The notes beneath the pieces were generated by a model. It worked only from the letters and a program-made list of their open reading frames with translations, did no database searches and was not told where the DNA came from. A program made the position numbers and the translations under genes. From Nitrobacter sp051535235 (GTDB taxonomy: Bacteria; Pseudomonadota; Alphaproteobacteria; Rhizobiales; Xanthobacteraceae), in NCBI RefSeq assembly GCF_051535235.1, contig NZ_JBPPLZ010000008.1, forward strand, positions 62,001-126,000: a DNA stretch of 64,000 nt, read 5' to 3'. Each line of letters begins with the position of its first letter. Position 1 is the stretch's first letter. Positions 9,776 to 19,025 of the stretch are shown here, one piece after another.

Positions 9776-10303
9776 ATGCATCGCATTCTCGTCATGGGAT
9801 CGTCAGGGGCCGGCAAATCCACATTCGCGCGCAAACTCGCGGCGATCACGGGTATCCCCACGATCTCTCTGGACGCCCTTTACTGGAAGCCCGGATGGAT
9901 GCCATCCGAGGATGCCGAATTCGATGCGCGCGTGGCCGCTGCGGCGAATGCGCCGCGCTGGATCATGGACGGCAACTATCTCTCGCATGCTGGAAGGTTA
10001 CGGCGCGATCTCGCCGACACGGCGATCTGGCTCGATCTGCCGCGCAGGACCTGTATGATCGGCGTCATGATCAGAATTATCACCAGCTATGGGCGGGTGC
10101 GGCCGGAGATGGCGCTGGATTGCCCGGAAAGGTTCGATGCCGACTTTTTCCATTATGTCTGGACCTTTCGTCGGATACAGCGGCCGCGACTGGTGGATTT
10201 TCTTGAAGGCTTGCGCTCCGATCAGACCCTGATGCGCTTCACGCGCCGGTCTGATGCGGATCGTTATCTGCATGATCTTTCCGCATCAGGGAGCGTTCAC
10301 TGA
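9776..10303 (+). CDS. Small P-loop nucleotide kinase-like protein (topology-modulation / FlaR type)
   Basis: A 175 aa P-loop NTPase. Walker A is GSSGAGKST at residues 8-16. It continues TFARKLAAITGIPTISLDALYWKPGW, the pattern of adenylate-kinase-like proteins often annotated as DNA topology modulation protein FlaR. WIMDGNYLS and TAIWLDLPRRTC form the second strand region. The substrate is unknown and the topology name is historical. It starts 12 nt after lipA and its stop overlaps the ratA start by 1 nt. Confidence 0.75.
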   Translation: MHRILVMGSSGAGKSTFARKLAAITGIPTISLDALYWKPGWMPSEDAEFDARVAAAANAPRWIMDGNYLSHAGRLRRDLADTAIWLDLPRRTCMIGVMIRIITSYGRVRPEMALDCPERFDADFFHYVWTFRRIQRPRLVDFLEGLRSDQTLMRFTRRSDADRYLHDLSASGSVH

Positions 10304-10770
10304 TGCCGACGTTCTCCAGCAAGCGCCGCGTGCGATACACTTCGGAACAGATGTTCGATCTTGTCGCGGATGTCGAGCGCTATCCGGAATTCGTGCCGTT
10401 GTGCCAGTCACTGAAGGTACGGCAGCGCACGCCCGCGACCGACGGCAAGGAAGTCGTGGTGGCCGATATGACGGTGTCATTCAAGCTGGTACGCGAGAGC
10501 TTCACGAGCAAGGTGACGCTCGATCGGCCGAACCTCAAAATTCTCGTCGAGTATCTCCAGGGGCCGTTCAGCCACATGGAAAACCGCTGGACGTTTGAAC
10601 CGAAAGCAGACCAAGGCTGCGACGTCGGGTTTTTCATCAGCTATGACTTCAAGAGCCGGATGCTGGCGATGCTGATGGGAGCGATGTTCGATGCTGCATT
10701 CCAGCGTTTCGCGTCGGCATTCGAAAAGCGCGCGGATGCCGTTTACGGAACGCCGCGCACCGCGGGATAA
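10303..10770 (+). CDS. RatA / Coq10-type START-domain protein
   Basis: A 155 aa single-domain START-fold protein. The opening PTFSSKRRVRYTSEQMFDLVADVERYPEFVPLC is characteristic of the RatA/COQ10 family. In this family some members bind ubiquinone and aid respiration, while E. coli RatA was reported to inhibit 70S assembly; sequence alone does not choose between them. Being single-copy next to lipA favours the Coq10-like role (inference). It ends 12 nt from the convergent cinA stop. Confidence 0.87.
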   Translation: MPTFSSKRRVRYTSEQMFDLVADVERYPEFVPLCQSLKVRQRTPATDGKEVVVADMTVSFKLVRESFTSKVTLDRPNLKILVEYLQGPFSHMENRWTFEPKADQGCDVGFFISYDFKSRMLAMLMGAMFDAAFQRFASAFEKRADAVYGTPRTAG

Positions 10771-10782
10771 CGCGACGTCCGT

Positions 10783-11409
10783 TCAGCTTCTCTTCGGAGG
10801 CGGTTTTCGCGGCCCGGTGGAGCGCCGCCTCTCGCCGGTCCGGCGCAACGGTATGCGCGCCTTGCGCGGATGCAGGCGGCTGGCGCTTTCGCGCCGGACT
10901 TTTGTGGAGGGCTTCGGACCACGCGCTAGTTCCATCAGCATCCGCAGGGCTTCAACGACCGAACGCTGCCGCACCGAGCTGCGGCCGATCGCGCCGAAGC
11001 GGCATTCGCGATGAGTCAGGCGACCATCCCGCGCTGCCGCCGCAAGATGAACGAGGCCCACGGGCTTGCCCGGCGTTGCACCTCCTGGCCCTGCAATTCC
11101 CGTAATGGCGACGGCGAGATCGGTGCCGGCGCGTTCCAACGCACCGATCGCCATGGCGGTTGCGGTTTCCTTACTGACCGCGCCGAAACTGTCGAGGGTG
11201 CCGGCCTTGACGCCCAGCATCGCGCGCTTGGAGTCGTTTGAATAAGTGACGAAACCTCGGTCGATCACATCGGAGGAGCCGGGAATCTCGGTCAGCGCGC
11301 CGGCGACGAGCCCGCCGGTGCAGGATTCGGCTGTCGCAATGGTGAGCTTGCGCATCCGGCAAAGATCGAGCAGCGAACGCGAGAGCGCGCGAACGTCGCT
11401 GCCGCTCAT
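10783..11409 (-). CDS. CinA C-terminal-domain protein (nicotinamide-nucleotide amidohydrolase family)
   Basis: This stand-alone CinA C-terminal domain corresponds to PncC, which deamidates NMN in pyridine-nucleotide recycling. Motifs seen: TIATAESCTGGLVAGALTEIPGSS, GFVTYSNDSKRAMLGV and AVAITGIAGPGGATPGKPVGLVH. After about residue 165 the protein runs into a basic Arg/Pro/Lys tail (STKVRRESASRLHPRKARIP to PKRS) that is not part of the domain. It starts 1 nt after the ispDF stop, so the two are cotranscribed. Confidence 0.9.
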   Translation of the reverse strand: MSGSDVRALSRSLLDLCRMRKLTIATAESCTGGLVAGALTEIPGSSDVIDRGFVTYSNDSKRAMLGVKAGTLDSFGAVSKETATAMAIGALERAGTDLAVAITGIAGPGGATPGKPVGLVHLAAAARDGRLTHRECRFGAIGRSSVRQRSVVEALRMLMELARGPKPSTKVRRESASRLHPRKARIPLRRTGERRRSTGPRKPPPKRS

Positions 11410-11410
11410 G

Positions 11411-12607
11411 TCAGGCGCTCCCGCTCTTTTCGTTCCAGGGTAGCCGAATGGTCGCGCTGGCGGTCGCAGCGATTCCTTCCTCGCGTCCGGTAAAGCCGAG
11501 ACGCTCGCTTGTGGTTGCCTTCACGGCCACGCGCGAGATCGCGACGCCGGTAATGTCCGCGATGCGTGCGCGCATCGTCTCGCGCAAGGGGCCGATCTTG
11601 GGTCGTTCGCAGATCATCGTGACTTCGAGATTGGCCACGCGGCCGCCGCGCGCCGCGACGCGTTCGATGGCATACTTCAGAAATTTGTCGGAGGCTGCGC
11701 CCTTCCATTGCGGATCGCTTGGAGGGAAATGCGAACCGATGTCGCCATCCGCGAGCGCGCCGAGAATGGCATCGACCAACGCGTGCAGGCCGACGTCGCC
11801 ATCGGAATGGGCGAGGAAGCCGCGATTGTGCGGCACCTTCACGCCGCACAGCATGATGTGATCGCCGTCGCCGAAGGCATGGACGTCGTAGCCGGTACCT
11901 GTCCTGATGTCGCCGAGCGCGGCTGCGAGACGCGCTTCCTCGCGCACGAAATCTTCCGGAGTCGTCAGTTTCATGTTGGCAGCATCGCCTTCAAATGTCG
12001 CAACCGTCAATCCCACCCATTCCGCGAGCGCAGCGTCGTCGGTGAAATCGTCGCGGCCCTCGCGCGCGGCGCGGCGATGCGCGTCGAGGATCACATCGAA
12101 ACGGAACGCCTGCGGCGTCTGCGCGATCCGCAACGTCGCGCGGTCCGGTGTCGCGTTGACGGCGCCCGACGCATCGACCTGCTTGATGGTATCGGTCACG
12201 GGAATGACGGGCACAGCCGCGCCGGTGATGTTGGCGGCGTCGATCGCACGCCTGATAAGTGCCTGCGTCGCGAACGGACGGGCGGCATCGTGTATCAGCA
12301 CAATGTCCGGCGCATCAGTAGCTAGCGCCTCGAGGCCGGCATGGACGGAGGCCTGGCGCGTGGCGCCGCCGTTCGCCGGGGGCCGATAATGAAGCCCGGC
12401 GACGGCCTGATTGAACATCTCGGCGTCATCAGGGTTCAGCACCGGCTGGACTGCGAAGACGTCGGGGTGATCGCAAAACGCCTCCATGGCCCGCGAAATC
12501 ACGGTCCGTCCGCCGACGGTGCGGTATTGCTTGGGACCGCCGGCGCCGGCGCGAAGTCCGCGGCCTGCTGCGACAATGATGGCGGCCGTTCGTAGGGAGG
12601 TCGGCAT
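11411..12607 (-). CDS. ispDF: Bifunctional IspD/IspF (MEP isoprenoid pathway)
   Basis: A fusion of two non-consecutive enzymes of the MEP pathway. Residues 1 to about 230 are IspD, 2-C-methyl-D-erythritol 4-phosphate cytidylyltransferase (IIVAAGRGLRAGAGGPKQYRTVGG; VLIHDAARPF). Residues from about 235 are IspF, the 2,4-cyclodiphosphate synthase (TGYDVHAFGDGDHIMLCGV with the metal-binding DVH; AHSDGDVGLHALVDAILGA; ATTSERLGFTGREEGIAA). Total 398 aa is usual for the alphaproteobacterial fusion. It diverges from dusB-ntrBC across a 202 bp spacer. Confidence 0.97.
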   Translation of the reverse strand: MPTSLRTAAIIVAAGRGLRAGAGGPKQYRTVGGRTVISRAMEAFCDHPDVFAVQPVLNPDDAEMFNQAVAGLHYRPPANGGATRQASVHAGLEALATDAPDIVLIHDAARPFATQALIRRAIDAANITGAAVPVIPVTDTIKQVDASGAVNATPDRATLRIAQTPQAFRFDVILDAHRRAAREGRDDFTDDAALAEWVGLTVATFEGDAANMKLTTPEDFVREEARLAAALGDIRTGTGYDVHAFGDGDHIMLCGVKVPHNRGFLAHSDGDVGLHALVDAILGALADGDIGSHFPPSDPQWKGAASDKFLKYAIERVAARGGRVANLEVTMICERPKIGPLRETMRARIADITGVAISRVAVKATTSERLGFTGREEGIAATASATIRLPWNEKSGSA

Positions 12608-12736
12608 TGGAATCGACAGGCACGATCGGGGTTATGGGGACGGGAATCTGTTCGACGTGATTGCCCTTACCATGCTCGGAACAAAATCAGCAGATTCCTC
12701 AAAGGGTCGTCACCGAATATTTGTGTTGCATTGCAC

Positions 12737-12788
12737 TTGCAAGATGGAAGAAATTGGCTAGAGTGTAGGCATTATCTGAATATGCCTA
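12737..12788 (+). promoter_or_regulatory. Candidate promoter and operator dyad for dusB-ntrBC
   Basis: TTGCAA (12737-12742) and TAGAGT (12759-12764) are separated by 16 nt and resemble a sigma-70 promoter. Directly downstream TAGGCAT (12766-12772) and ATGCCTA (12782-12788) form a perfect 7 bp inverted repeat with a 9 nt spacer, covering the likely start point. NtrC autoregulation of ntrBC is known in enteric bacteria; whether this dyad is an NtrC site is not known. Confidence 0.4.
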
Positions 12789-12809
12789 ATAAATGAGCTT
12801 GCGATTGTA

Positions 12810-13889
12810 ATGGCGACGGAGCGGTTTTGGACCATGAGTGCGAACCTCCGGGGTCCGGCGCTATCATCCTCGTCATGTCTCGGGCCGTTCACGATCGGGC
12901 ATATCCCGATCGCCAGCCGCGTCCTTCTCGCGCCGATGTCGGGCATTACCGACCGGCCGTTCCGGCGCCTTGCGGAATCGCTGGGGGCGGGCCTCGTCGT
13001 CTCCGAGATGACCGCCAGCGACGATCTCGTGCGCGGGCGCCCCATGTCGGTGCTCCGCTGCGAAGGAACGGGCTGCGGACCGCACGTCGTTCAGCTCGCG
13101 GGCTGCGAGACGCACTGGATGGCGGAGGGCGCGCGGATCGCCGAGGCAGCGGGCGCCGATATCATCGACATCAACATGGGTTGTCCCGCCCGTCACGTGA
13201 CAGGCGGCCAGTCGGGTTCAGCCTTGATGCGCGATCTCGACCACGCCTTGCGGCTGATCGAGGCGACGGTCGGCACGGTGAAGGTGCCGGTCACGCTCAA
13301 GATGCGGCTCGGATGGGACGATCGCTCGCTCAATGCGCCGGCGCTCGCGCAGCGCGCCGAATCCGCCGGCGTGCGGATGATCACCGTTCACGGCCGCACG
13401 CGTTGCCAGTTCTACAAGGGTCGCGCCGACTGGCAGGCCGTGCGGGCGGTGAAACAGGCGGTTCGCATTCCCGTCGTGGTCAACGGCGACATTACCTCGT
13501 TCGAGGCAGCCGTCGCGGCGCTGGAGGAATCGACCGCCGATGCCGTCATGGTGGGGCGGGGCGCGCAGGGCCAGCCCTGGATGCCGGGTCAGATCGGACG
13601 CCGGCTCGAAACGGGCGTCGCCGAACCGCCGCCGTCGCTCACGGATCAGTTGGCGTATATTCGCGCGCTTTATGACGATCTGCTTTTTCACTACGGCCTT
13701 CGCATCGGTCTTCGTCATGCGCGAAAACATCTCGGCTGGGCGCTCGGGATCGCGGCTGCCAGCGGAAATGTTTCCGCGTCCGTCCTCAAGACATGGCGCG
13801 GAAAAATTCTGACAGCCGACGATCCGGCTGGCGTGCAGCGCTCTCTTGTGGATGCATTCGAGGATTTTGCATGGAGTGCCGCAGCATGA
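12810..13889 (+). CDS. dusB: tRNA-dihydrouridine synthase DusB (NifR3 family)
   Basis: FMN-dependent reductase of uridines in the tRNA D-loop. In alphaproteobacteria this gene (nifR3) precedes ntrBC, as here. Motifs: VLLAPMSGITDRPFRRLAESLGAGLVVSEM, DINMGCPARHVTGGQSGSALM with the catalytic Cys, and MITVHGRTRCQFYKGRADW. Length 359 aa includes a possible spare N-terminus; ATG 12834 is an alternative start. The stop TGA overlaps the ntrB ATG, indicating coupled expression. Confidence 0.93.
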   Translation: MATERFWTMSANLRGPALSSSSCLGPFTIGHIPIASRVLLAPMSGITDRPFRRLAESLGAGLVVSEMTASDDLVRGRPMSVLRCEGTGCGPHVVQLAGCETHWMAEGARIAEAAGADIIDINMGCPARHVTGGQSGSALMRDLDHALRLIEATVGTVKVPVTLKMRLGWDDRSLNAPALAQRAESAGVRMITVHGRTRCQFYKGRADWQAVRAVKQAVRIPVVVNGDITSFEAAVAALEESTADAVMVGRGAQGQPWMPGQIGRRLETGVAEPPPSLTDQLAYIRALYDDLLFHYGLRIGLRHARKHLGWALGIAAASGNVSASVLKTWRGKILTADDPAGVQRSLVDAFEDFAWSAAA

Positions 13890-15058
13890 CATCGCTCGTG
13901 GAGAGCGCGCGCGCTGCGCCATCCGACGGCGAGGCTGTTCTCAACGCGCTTCCAAACCCGGTGCTGCTGGTCGCACCTGACGGTAGGATCGTCGACGCCA
14001 ACGCGGCCGCGGAGTCGTTCTTCGAAATGTCGGCGCAGTTCCTGCAGCGGCAGCCGCTGAAGGAGGTGGTCCCGTTCGGCAGCCCGCTGCTGACTCTGAT
14101 CGATCAGGTGCGGAACACCGGTTCGCCGGTGAACGAATTCCGGGTCGATCTCGGCACGCCGCGGATCGGCCGCGACCGCCAGGTCGACCTGCACGTCGCG
14201 CCGCTGACGGAACGGTCTGGCCACGTCGTGGTGATGATTCAGGAGCGCACCATGGCCGACAAGATGGATCGGCAGTTGACCCATCGCAGCGCGGCGCGCT
14301 CGGTGACGGCGCTCGCGGCCATGCTCGCGCACGAGATCAAGAATCCGCTATCCGGCATCCGAGGTGCGGCGCAGCTTCTCGAACAGGGAGCATCGTCGGA
14401 AGACCGGATACTGACCCGCCTGATCTGCGACGAAGCTGACCGCATCGTCACGCTGGTCGACAGCATGGAAGTGTTCGGTGACGAACGGCCGGTGACGCGC
14501 GGTCCGGTCAACATTCACTCCGTGCTCGATCACGTCAAACGGCTCGCGCAGTCCGGCTTTGCGCGGAGCGTCAAGTTTAGCGAGGATTACGATCCGTCGC
14601 TGCCGCCGGTTCTCGCCGATCGGGATCAACTGATTCAGGTCTTTCTGAATCTCGTCAAGAATGCCGCGGAAGCCGTTGCCGATCTGGGAGGCGAGGGAGA
14701 AATCCAGTTCACGACCGCATTCCGTCCCGGCCTCCGTCTGTCGGTGCCCGGCAACAAGTCACGCGTGTCGCTGCCCCTGGAATTTTGCGTCAAGGACAAT
14801 GGTCCCGGCGTAGCAGAGGACCTGTTGCCCCACCTGTTCGATCCGTTCGTAACCACGAAGCCGGCCGGAAGCGGGCTTGGACTCGCGCTGGTCGCCAAGA
14901 TCGTCCGCGATCACGGCGGCATTGTCGAGTGCGATTCCCAGCCTCGCAAAACCACCTTCCGCATCCTGCTTCCGATATTCGACATGAGTTCAAAACACCG
15001 GCAAGGCGCCGCCGCCGCCCCGGAGATGACGTCACACGCCTCACGCGATCCAGGATGA
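13886..15058 (+). CDS. ntrB: Nitrogen regulation sensor kinase NtrB
   Basis: Cytoplasmic histidine kinase/phosphatase that sets NtrC phosphorylation in response to PII. From ATG 13886 it is 390 aa. An N-terminal PAS domain (NALPNPVLLVAPDGRIVDANAA) is followed by the H-box LAHEIKNPLSGIRGAAQLL (His about residue 149), N-box LVKNAAEAV, and G-boxes DNGPGVAE and GSGLGLALVAKI. The open frame extends upstream into dusB, but the family starts with this PAS and ATG 13886 overlaps the dusB stop. The 9 nt gap to ntrC is usual for the operon. Confidence 0.95.
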   Translation: MTSLVESARAAPSDGEAVLNALPNPVLLVAPDGRIVDANAAAESFFEMSAQFLQRQPLKEVVPFGSPLLTLIDQVRNTGSPVNEFRVDLGTPRIGRDRQVDLHVAPLTERSGHVVVMIQERTMADKMDRQLTHRSAARSVTALAAMLAHEIKNPLSGIRGAAQLLEQGASSEDRILTRLICDEADRIVTLVDSMEVFGDERPVTRGPVNIHSVLDHVKRLAQSGFARSVKFSEDYDPSLPPVLADRDQLIQVFLNLVKNAAEAVADLGGEGEIQFTTAFRPGLRLSVPGNKSRVSLPLEFCVKDNGPGVAEDLLPHLFDPFVTTKPAGSGLGLALVAKIVRDHGGIVECDSQPRKTTFRILLPIFDMSSKHRQGAAAAPEMTSHASRDPG

Positions 15059-15067
15059 GGACGAAAC

Positions 15068-16510
15068 ATGCCCGCAGCCCACATACTGGTCGCAGACGAT
15101 GACGCCGCCATCCGCACCGTGCTCAATCAGGCGCTGTCGCGCGCTGGATATGAAGTACGCCTCACAGGCAACGCAGCGACGCTATGGCGATGGGTCAGCC
15201 AGGGCGAGGGGGACATCGTCATCACCGACGTGGTGATGCCGGACGAGAACGCCTTCGACCTGCTGCCGCGGATCAAGAAGATGCGGCCAAACCTGCCGGT
15301 TATCGTGATGAGTGCGCAAAACACGTTCATGACTGCGATCCGTGCCTCCGAGCGCGGCGCGTATGAATATCTTCCGAAACCTTTCGACCTCAAGGAACTG
15401 GTTGCGATCGTCGGCCGCGCGCTCGCCGAGCCCAAGGAGCGCGCCGCCAGTCGCAGCGGCGAGAACGAGTTCGAATCCATTCCGCTGATCGGACGCTCAC
15501 CCGCCATGCAGGACATCTATCGCGTGCTGGCGCGGCTGATGCAGACCGACCTGACGGTTATGATTTCCGGCGAGTCCGGCACCGGCAAGGAACTGGTCGC
15601 GCGCGCGCTTCACGAATACGGCAAGCGGCGCAACGGTCCGTTCGTCGCCGTCAACATGGCGGCGATCCCCCGTGACCTCATTGAATCGGAATTGTTCGGC
15701 CACGAGCGCGGCGCCTTCACGGGCGCCAATACCCGCGCTTCCGGTCGTTTCGAGCAGGCCGAGGGAGGAACTCTGTTCCTCGACGAAATCGGCGACATGC
15801 CGATGGAGGCGCAGACGCGTCTGCTGCGCGTGCTGCAGCAGGGAGAATACACCGCTGTCGGCGGACGCACCGCGATCAAAACCGATGTTCGCATCGTCGC
15901 CGCCAGCAACAAGGATCTTCGCGTCCTGATCCAGCAGGGGCTGTTTCGCGAGGATTTGTTCTTCCGCCTCAACGTGGTGCCGCTGCGCCTGCCGCCGTTG
16001 CGTGAACGCATCGACGACCTGCCGGATCTGATCCGGCACTTCTTCGCCCTGGCCGAAAAGGATGGCCTGCCGCCCAAGAAGCTCGATGCGCTTGCGCTGG
16101 AGCGCCTGAAGCGGCATCGCTGGCCCGGCAACGTCCGCGAACTGGAAAATCTGGCGCGCAGACTCGCGGCGCTCTATCCGCAGGACGTCATCACCGGCCA
16201 GGTGATCGACGGCGAACTTGCATCGCCCCCCGTTGTCTCGGGCAGCAGCGGGCGCCAGGGCGTCGACAGCCTCGGCGGAGCCGTCGAAATGTACTTGTCG
16301 TCCCATTTCTCGGGTTTTCCGAACGGCGTCCCGCCGCCGGGCCTGTATCATCGCGTCTTGCGGGAAATCGAAGTACCGCTTCTCACCGCAGCTCTGGCCG
16401 CGACCCGCGGCAATCAGATTCGGGCGGCCGACCTTTTGGGTTTGAACCGCAACACGCTGCGCAAGAAAATCCGCGATCTGGATATCCAGGTCTACCGGAC
16501 CGGCGGATAG
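15068..16510 (+). CDS. ntrC: Nitrogen regulator NtrC, sigma-54 activator
   Basis: Response regulator that activates sigma-54 promoters under nitrogen limitation. Domains: receiver (residues 1-120, phospho-acceptor Asp in VITDVVMPDE), AAA+ (about 140-370) with Walker A GESGTGKE, the sigma-54 contact loop GAFTGA intact at nt 15711-15728, Walker B GTLFLDEIGDMP, and a C-terminal Fis-type helix-turn-helix (RAADLLGLNRNTLRKKIRDL). Length 480 aa fits. Together with NtrB it forms the classical PII-linked pair. Confidence 0.97.
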   Translation: MPAAHILVADDDAAIRTVLNQALSRAGYEVRLTGNAATLWRWVSQGEGDIVITDVVMPDENAFDLLPRIKKMRPNLPVIVMSAQNTFMTAIRASERGAYEYLPKPFDLKELVAIVGRALAEPKERAASRSGENEFESIPLIGRSPAMQDIYRVLARLMQTDLTVMISGESGTGKELVARALHEYGKRRNGPFVAVNMAAIPRDLIESELFGHERGAFTGANTRASGRFEQAEGGTLFLDEIGDMPMEAQTRLLRVLQQGEYTAVGGRTAIKTDVRIVAASNKDLRVLIQQGLFREDLFFRLNVVPLRLPPLRERIDDLPDLIRHFFALAEKDGLPPKKLDALALERLKRHRWPGNVRELENLARRLAALYPQDVITGQVIDGELASPPVVSGSSGRQGVDSLGGAVEMYLSSHFSGFPNGVPPPGLYHRVLREIEVPLLTAALAATRGNQIRAADLLGLNRNTLRKKIRDLDIQVYRTGG

Positions 16511-16707
16511 CAGCGCATCCGGCCGATTTTCGCTTATAGTTGAGGTCGAATCGGCGATTTATCCAAAGCTTATCCACACCGCGCGAAGAAATGCGCCGCG
16601 GAAATGTCTCAATTGCGCAACATTGTTGTATGATTGCATCAGGTTCGCTCTCGGGTATCGGCTCGGATTAGCCAGCGATCCTTCGAACGCTCAAACCTTT
16701 TCCCAGG

Positions 16708-19008
16708 ATGACTAACGAAGACACGCGGGCCCCATCCCACGATCCGTCATTTGCCGAGCCGCGCGGCTGGACGCTGCGCCGGCTGCTGGCTGCGGTTGCG
16801 ATCGGCCTGGCGTTGCTGTCTGCGTTCCTGACCTTCGTGGTTCTGGTCGGCCTCACGCCGATCGAGCCGACCCACCGGGTCGTCGTCACCTTCCTGCTGA
16901 TCGACGCCGGCGTCATCCTTCTGCTCGTTGTCATCATCGCCGGCGAAGTCTGGCAGGTGGTTCAGGCGCGCCGGCGCGGTCGCGCCGCAGCGAAGCTTCA
17001 TATCCAGATTGTCAGCCTGTTCTCGGTGATCGCCGTACTGCCGGCGGTCCTGGTCTCGGTCGTGGCCAACGTCACCATCGATCGCGGCCTCGATCGGCTG
17101 TTTTCCGGCCCGACCAAGGAGGTTATCCAGAACTCGCTGATCGTGGCCAATGCCTATCTGCACGAGCACGCCCAACTCATCCGCGGCGATATCATCGGCA
17201 TGGCCAACGATATCTCCAACGCGCGGCCGCTGTACGATCAGGACCGCGCGACATTCATGCAGCTCCTGACCTCGAACGCGAAAGCCCGCAACCTGCCGGG
17301 CGCGATGCTCATTGACAAGGACGGCAATGCGCTGGTGTCCGCGCAAACCGGCATCGAGCGGACCTACACCACGCCCAATCCGGATTTCCTCAAGGGCGTC
17401 GGGGAGGACGAACCGCAGATCGCGGTATTTCCGGAGGCGAACTATGTCGCCGCCGTCATCAGGCTTCGTGCGTTCGACGATAAATTTCTTTATGTGGCGC
17501 GCCTGCTCGATCCTCATGTCGTCGCGCAGCTGAAGCAGACCGAGGCGAGCGTGGCCGAATATGCCACGATCGAGGCCCGACGCCTTGGCATCCAGGTGGC
17601 GTTCGCGCTGATGTTCGCGGTGATTGCGCTGACAATCCTGATGGCGTCGGTTCTGCTGGGGCTGAATTTCGCCGACCGGTTTGTCGCGCCCGTCCGCCGC
17701 TTGATGAACGCGGCCAATGTCGTGTCCACCGGCGACCTGAACGTACAGGTGCCCGTCCTCAAATCCGAAGGAGATCTCGCCCAACTTGGCGAAACCTTCA
17801 ACAAGATGACGGCCGAGCTGCGCACCCAGCGCGACGAACTCGTCAGTGCGAGTGGCCTGATCGACAGCCGGCGGCGCTTCATCGAAGCCGTGCTGTCATC
17901 GGCAAGCGCCGGCATCATCGGTGTCGATGGCGCGAACACCATTGGCGTTCTCAACCGTTCGGCAGAGAAATTGATCGGCCACTCCGAATCGGAAACGCTG
18001 GGGCACCCGCTGTCCGAAGTGATTCCGGAACTGAACGATCTCATGCGGTCTGCGCGGGAGGGGACCCAGCGGCTGGTACAGGGACAGGTCACCATCAATC
18101 GGGACGGCAACGAGCGCAACATTTCGGTGCGCGTTAGTGCCGAGCAAACCAGTCAATCGCGCGATAGCTACATCATCACGCTGGACGATATCACCGAACT
18201 CGTGACCGCGCAGCGCACATCCGCGTGGGGAGACGTGGCTCGGAGGATCGCGCATGAAATCAAGAATCCGTTGACGCCGATCCAGCTTTCGGCCGAGCGC
18301 ATTCGTCGCAAGTTCGGCAAGGTGATCACCGAAGACAAACCGATCTTCGAGCAATGCACCGATACGATCGTGCGTCAGGTCGAGGATATCAGACGGATGG
18401 TCGACGAGTTCTCGCGTTTTGCGCGGATGCCGAAACCGGTGATGGAGGGAGAAGATGTCGCCGATACAGTCCGGCAAACGGTTTTTCTCATGCGCGTCGG
18501 ACATCCCGAAATCGAGATCGAAGCCGACATCAAGCATGACCCGATGCGCGCCCAGTTTGACCGGCGATTGATCTCGCAGGCTCTGACCAACATCATCAAG
18601 AATGCGACCGAAGCCATCGAGGCGGTGCCGCCGGAGACACTCGGCAAAGGCCGGATCGATGTCATCGCCGCGCACGATGGTGACAACATCGTCATCGACG
18701 TCATCGACAACGGCATCGGACTGCCGAAAGTTGCACGCGCGCGGCTACTGGAGCCCTACGTCACCACGCGCGAGAAGGGCACCGGCCTTGGCCTCGCGAT
18801 CGTGGGGCGCGTGCTGGAAGATCACGGCGGGAAACTAGAACTCAACGACGCTTCCGCCATAAGACCGGGCGCGCGCGGAGCCTGGATGCGATTGCGGTTT
18901 GCCGTATCCGGGCGCGCGGATGGCGAATCCAATGAGGGCGACGGAGCGGCTGGCGACGATACGTCGGCTGGCGATGAAACGAAAGCACAGGTTGCAAGCG
19001 GCAACTGA
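16708..19008 (+). CDS. ntrY: Membrane sensor kinase NtrY
   Basis: Inner-membrane histidine kinase partner of NtrX, 766 aa. The N-terminal third has several membrane helices (LRRLLAAVAIGLALLSAF; VVVTFLLIDAGVILLLVVII; IQIVSLFSVIAVLPAVLVSVV). A periplasmic stretch ends with another helix near residues 290-315 and a HAMP linker (FADRFVAPVRRLMNAANVV). A PAS domain follows (about 385-500), then the H-box RIAHEIKNPLTPIQLSAERI (His about residue 515) and an ATPase domain with DNGIGLP and GTGLGLAIVGR. The tail is Asp/Gly-rich. The family is linked to nitrogen use, redox and envelope control in alphaproteobacteria. Confidence 0.95.
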   Translation: MTNEDTRAPSHDPSFAEPRGWTLRRLLAAVAIGLALLSAFLTFVVLVGLTPIEPTHRVVVTFLLIDAGVILLLVVIIAGEVWQVVQARRRGRAAAKLHIQIVSLFSVIAVLPAVLVSVVANVTIDRGLDRLFSGPTKEVIQNSLIVANAYLHEHAQLIRGDIIGMANDISNARPLYDQDRATFMQLLTSNAKARNLPGAMLIDKDGNALVSAQTGIERTYTTPNPDFLKGVGEDEPQIAVFPEANYVAAVIRLRAFDDKFLYVARLLDPHVVAQLKQTEASVAEYATIEARRLGIQVAFALMFAVIALTILMASVLLGLNFADRFVAPVRRLMNAANVVSTGDLNVQVPVLKSEGDLAQLGETFNKMTAELRTQRDELVSASGLIDSRRRFIEAVLSSASAGIIGVDGANTIGVLNRSAEKLIGHSESETLGHPLSEVIPELNDLMRSAREGTQRLVQGQVTINRDGNERNISVRVSAEQTSQSRDSYIITLDDITELVTAQRTSAWGDVARRIAHEIKNPLTPIQLSAERIRRKFGKVITEDKPIFEQCTDTIVRQVEDIRRMVDEFSRFARMPKPVMEGEDVADTVRQTVFLMRVGHPEIEIEADIKHDPMRAQFDRRLISQALTNIIKNATEAIEAVPPETLGKGRIDVIAAHDGDNIVIDVIDNGIGLPKVARARLLEPYVTTREKGTGLGLAIVGRVLEDHGGKLELNDASAIRPGARGAWMRLRFAVSGRADGESNEGDGAAGDDTSAGDETKAQVASGN

Positions 19009-19025
19009 CTAGGCGGATCCAATCC

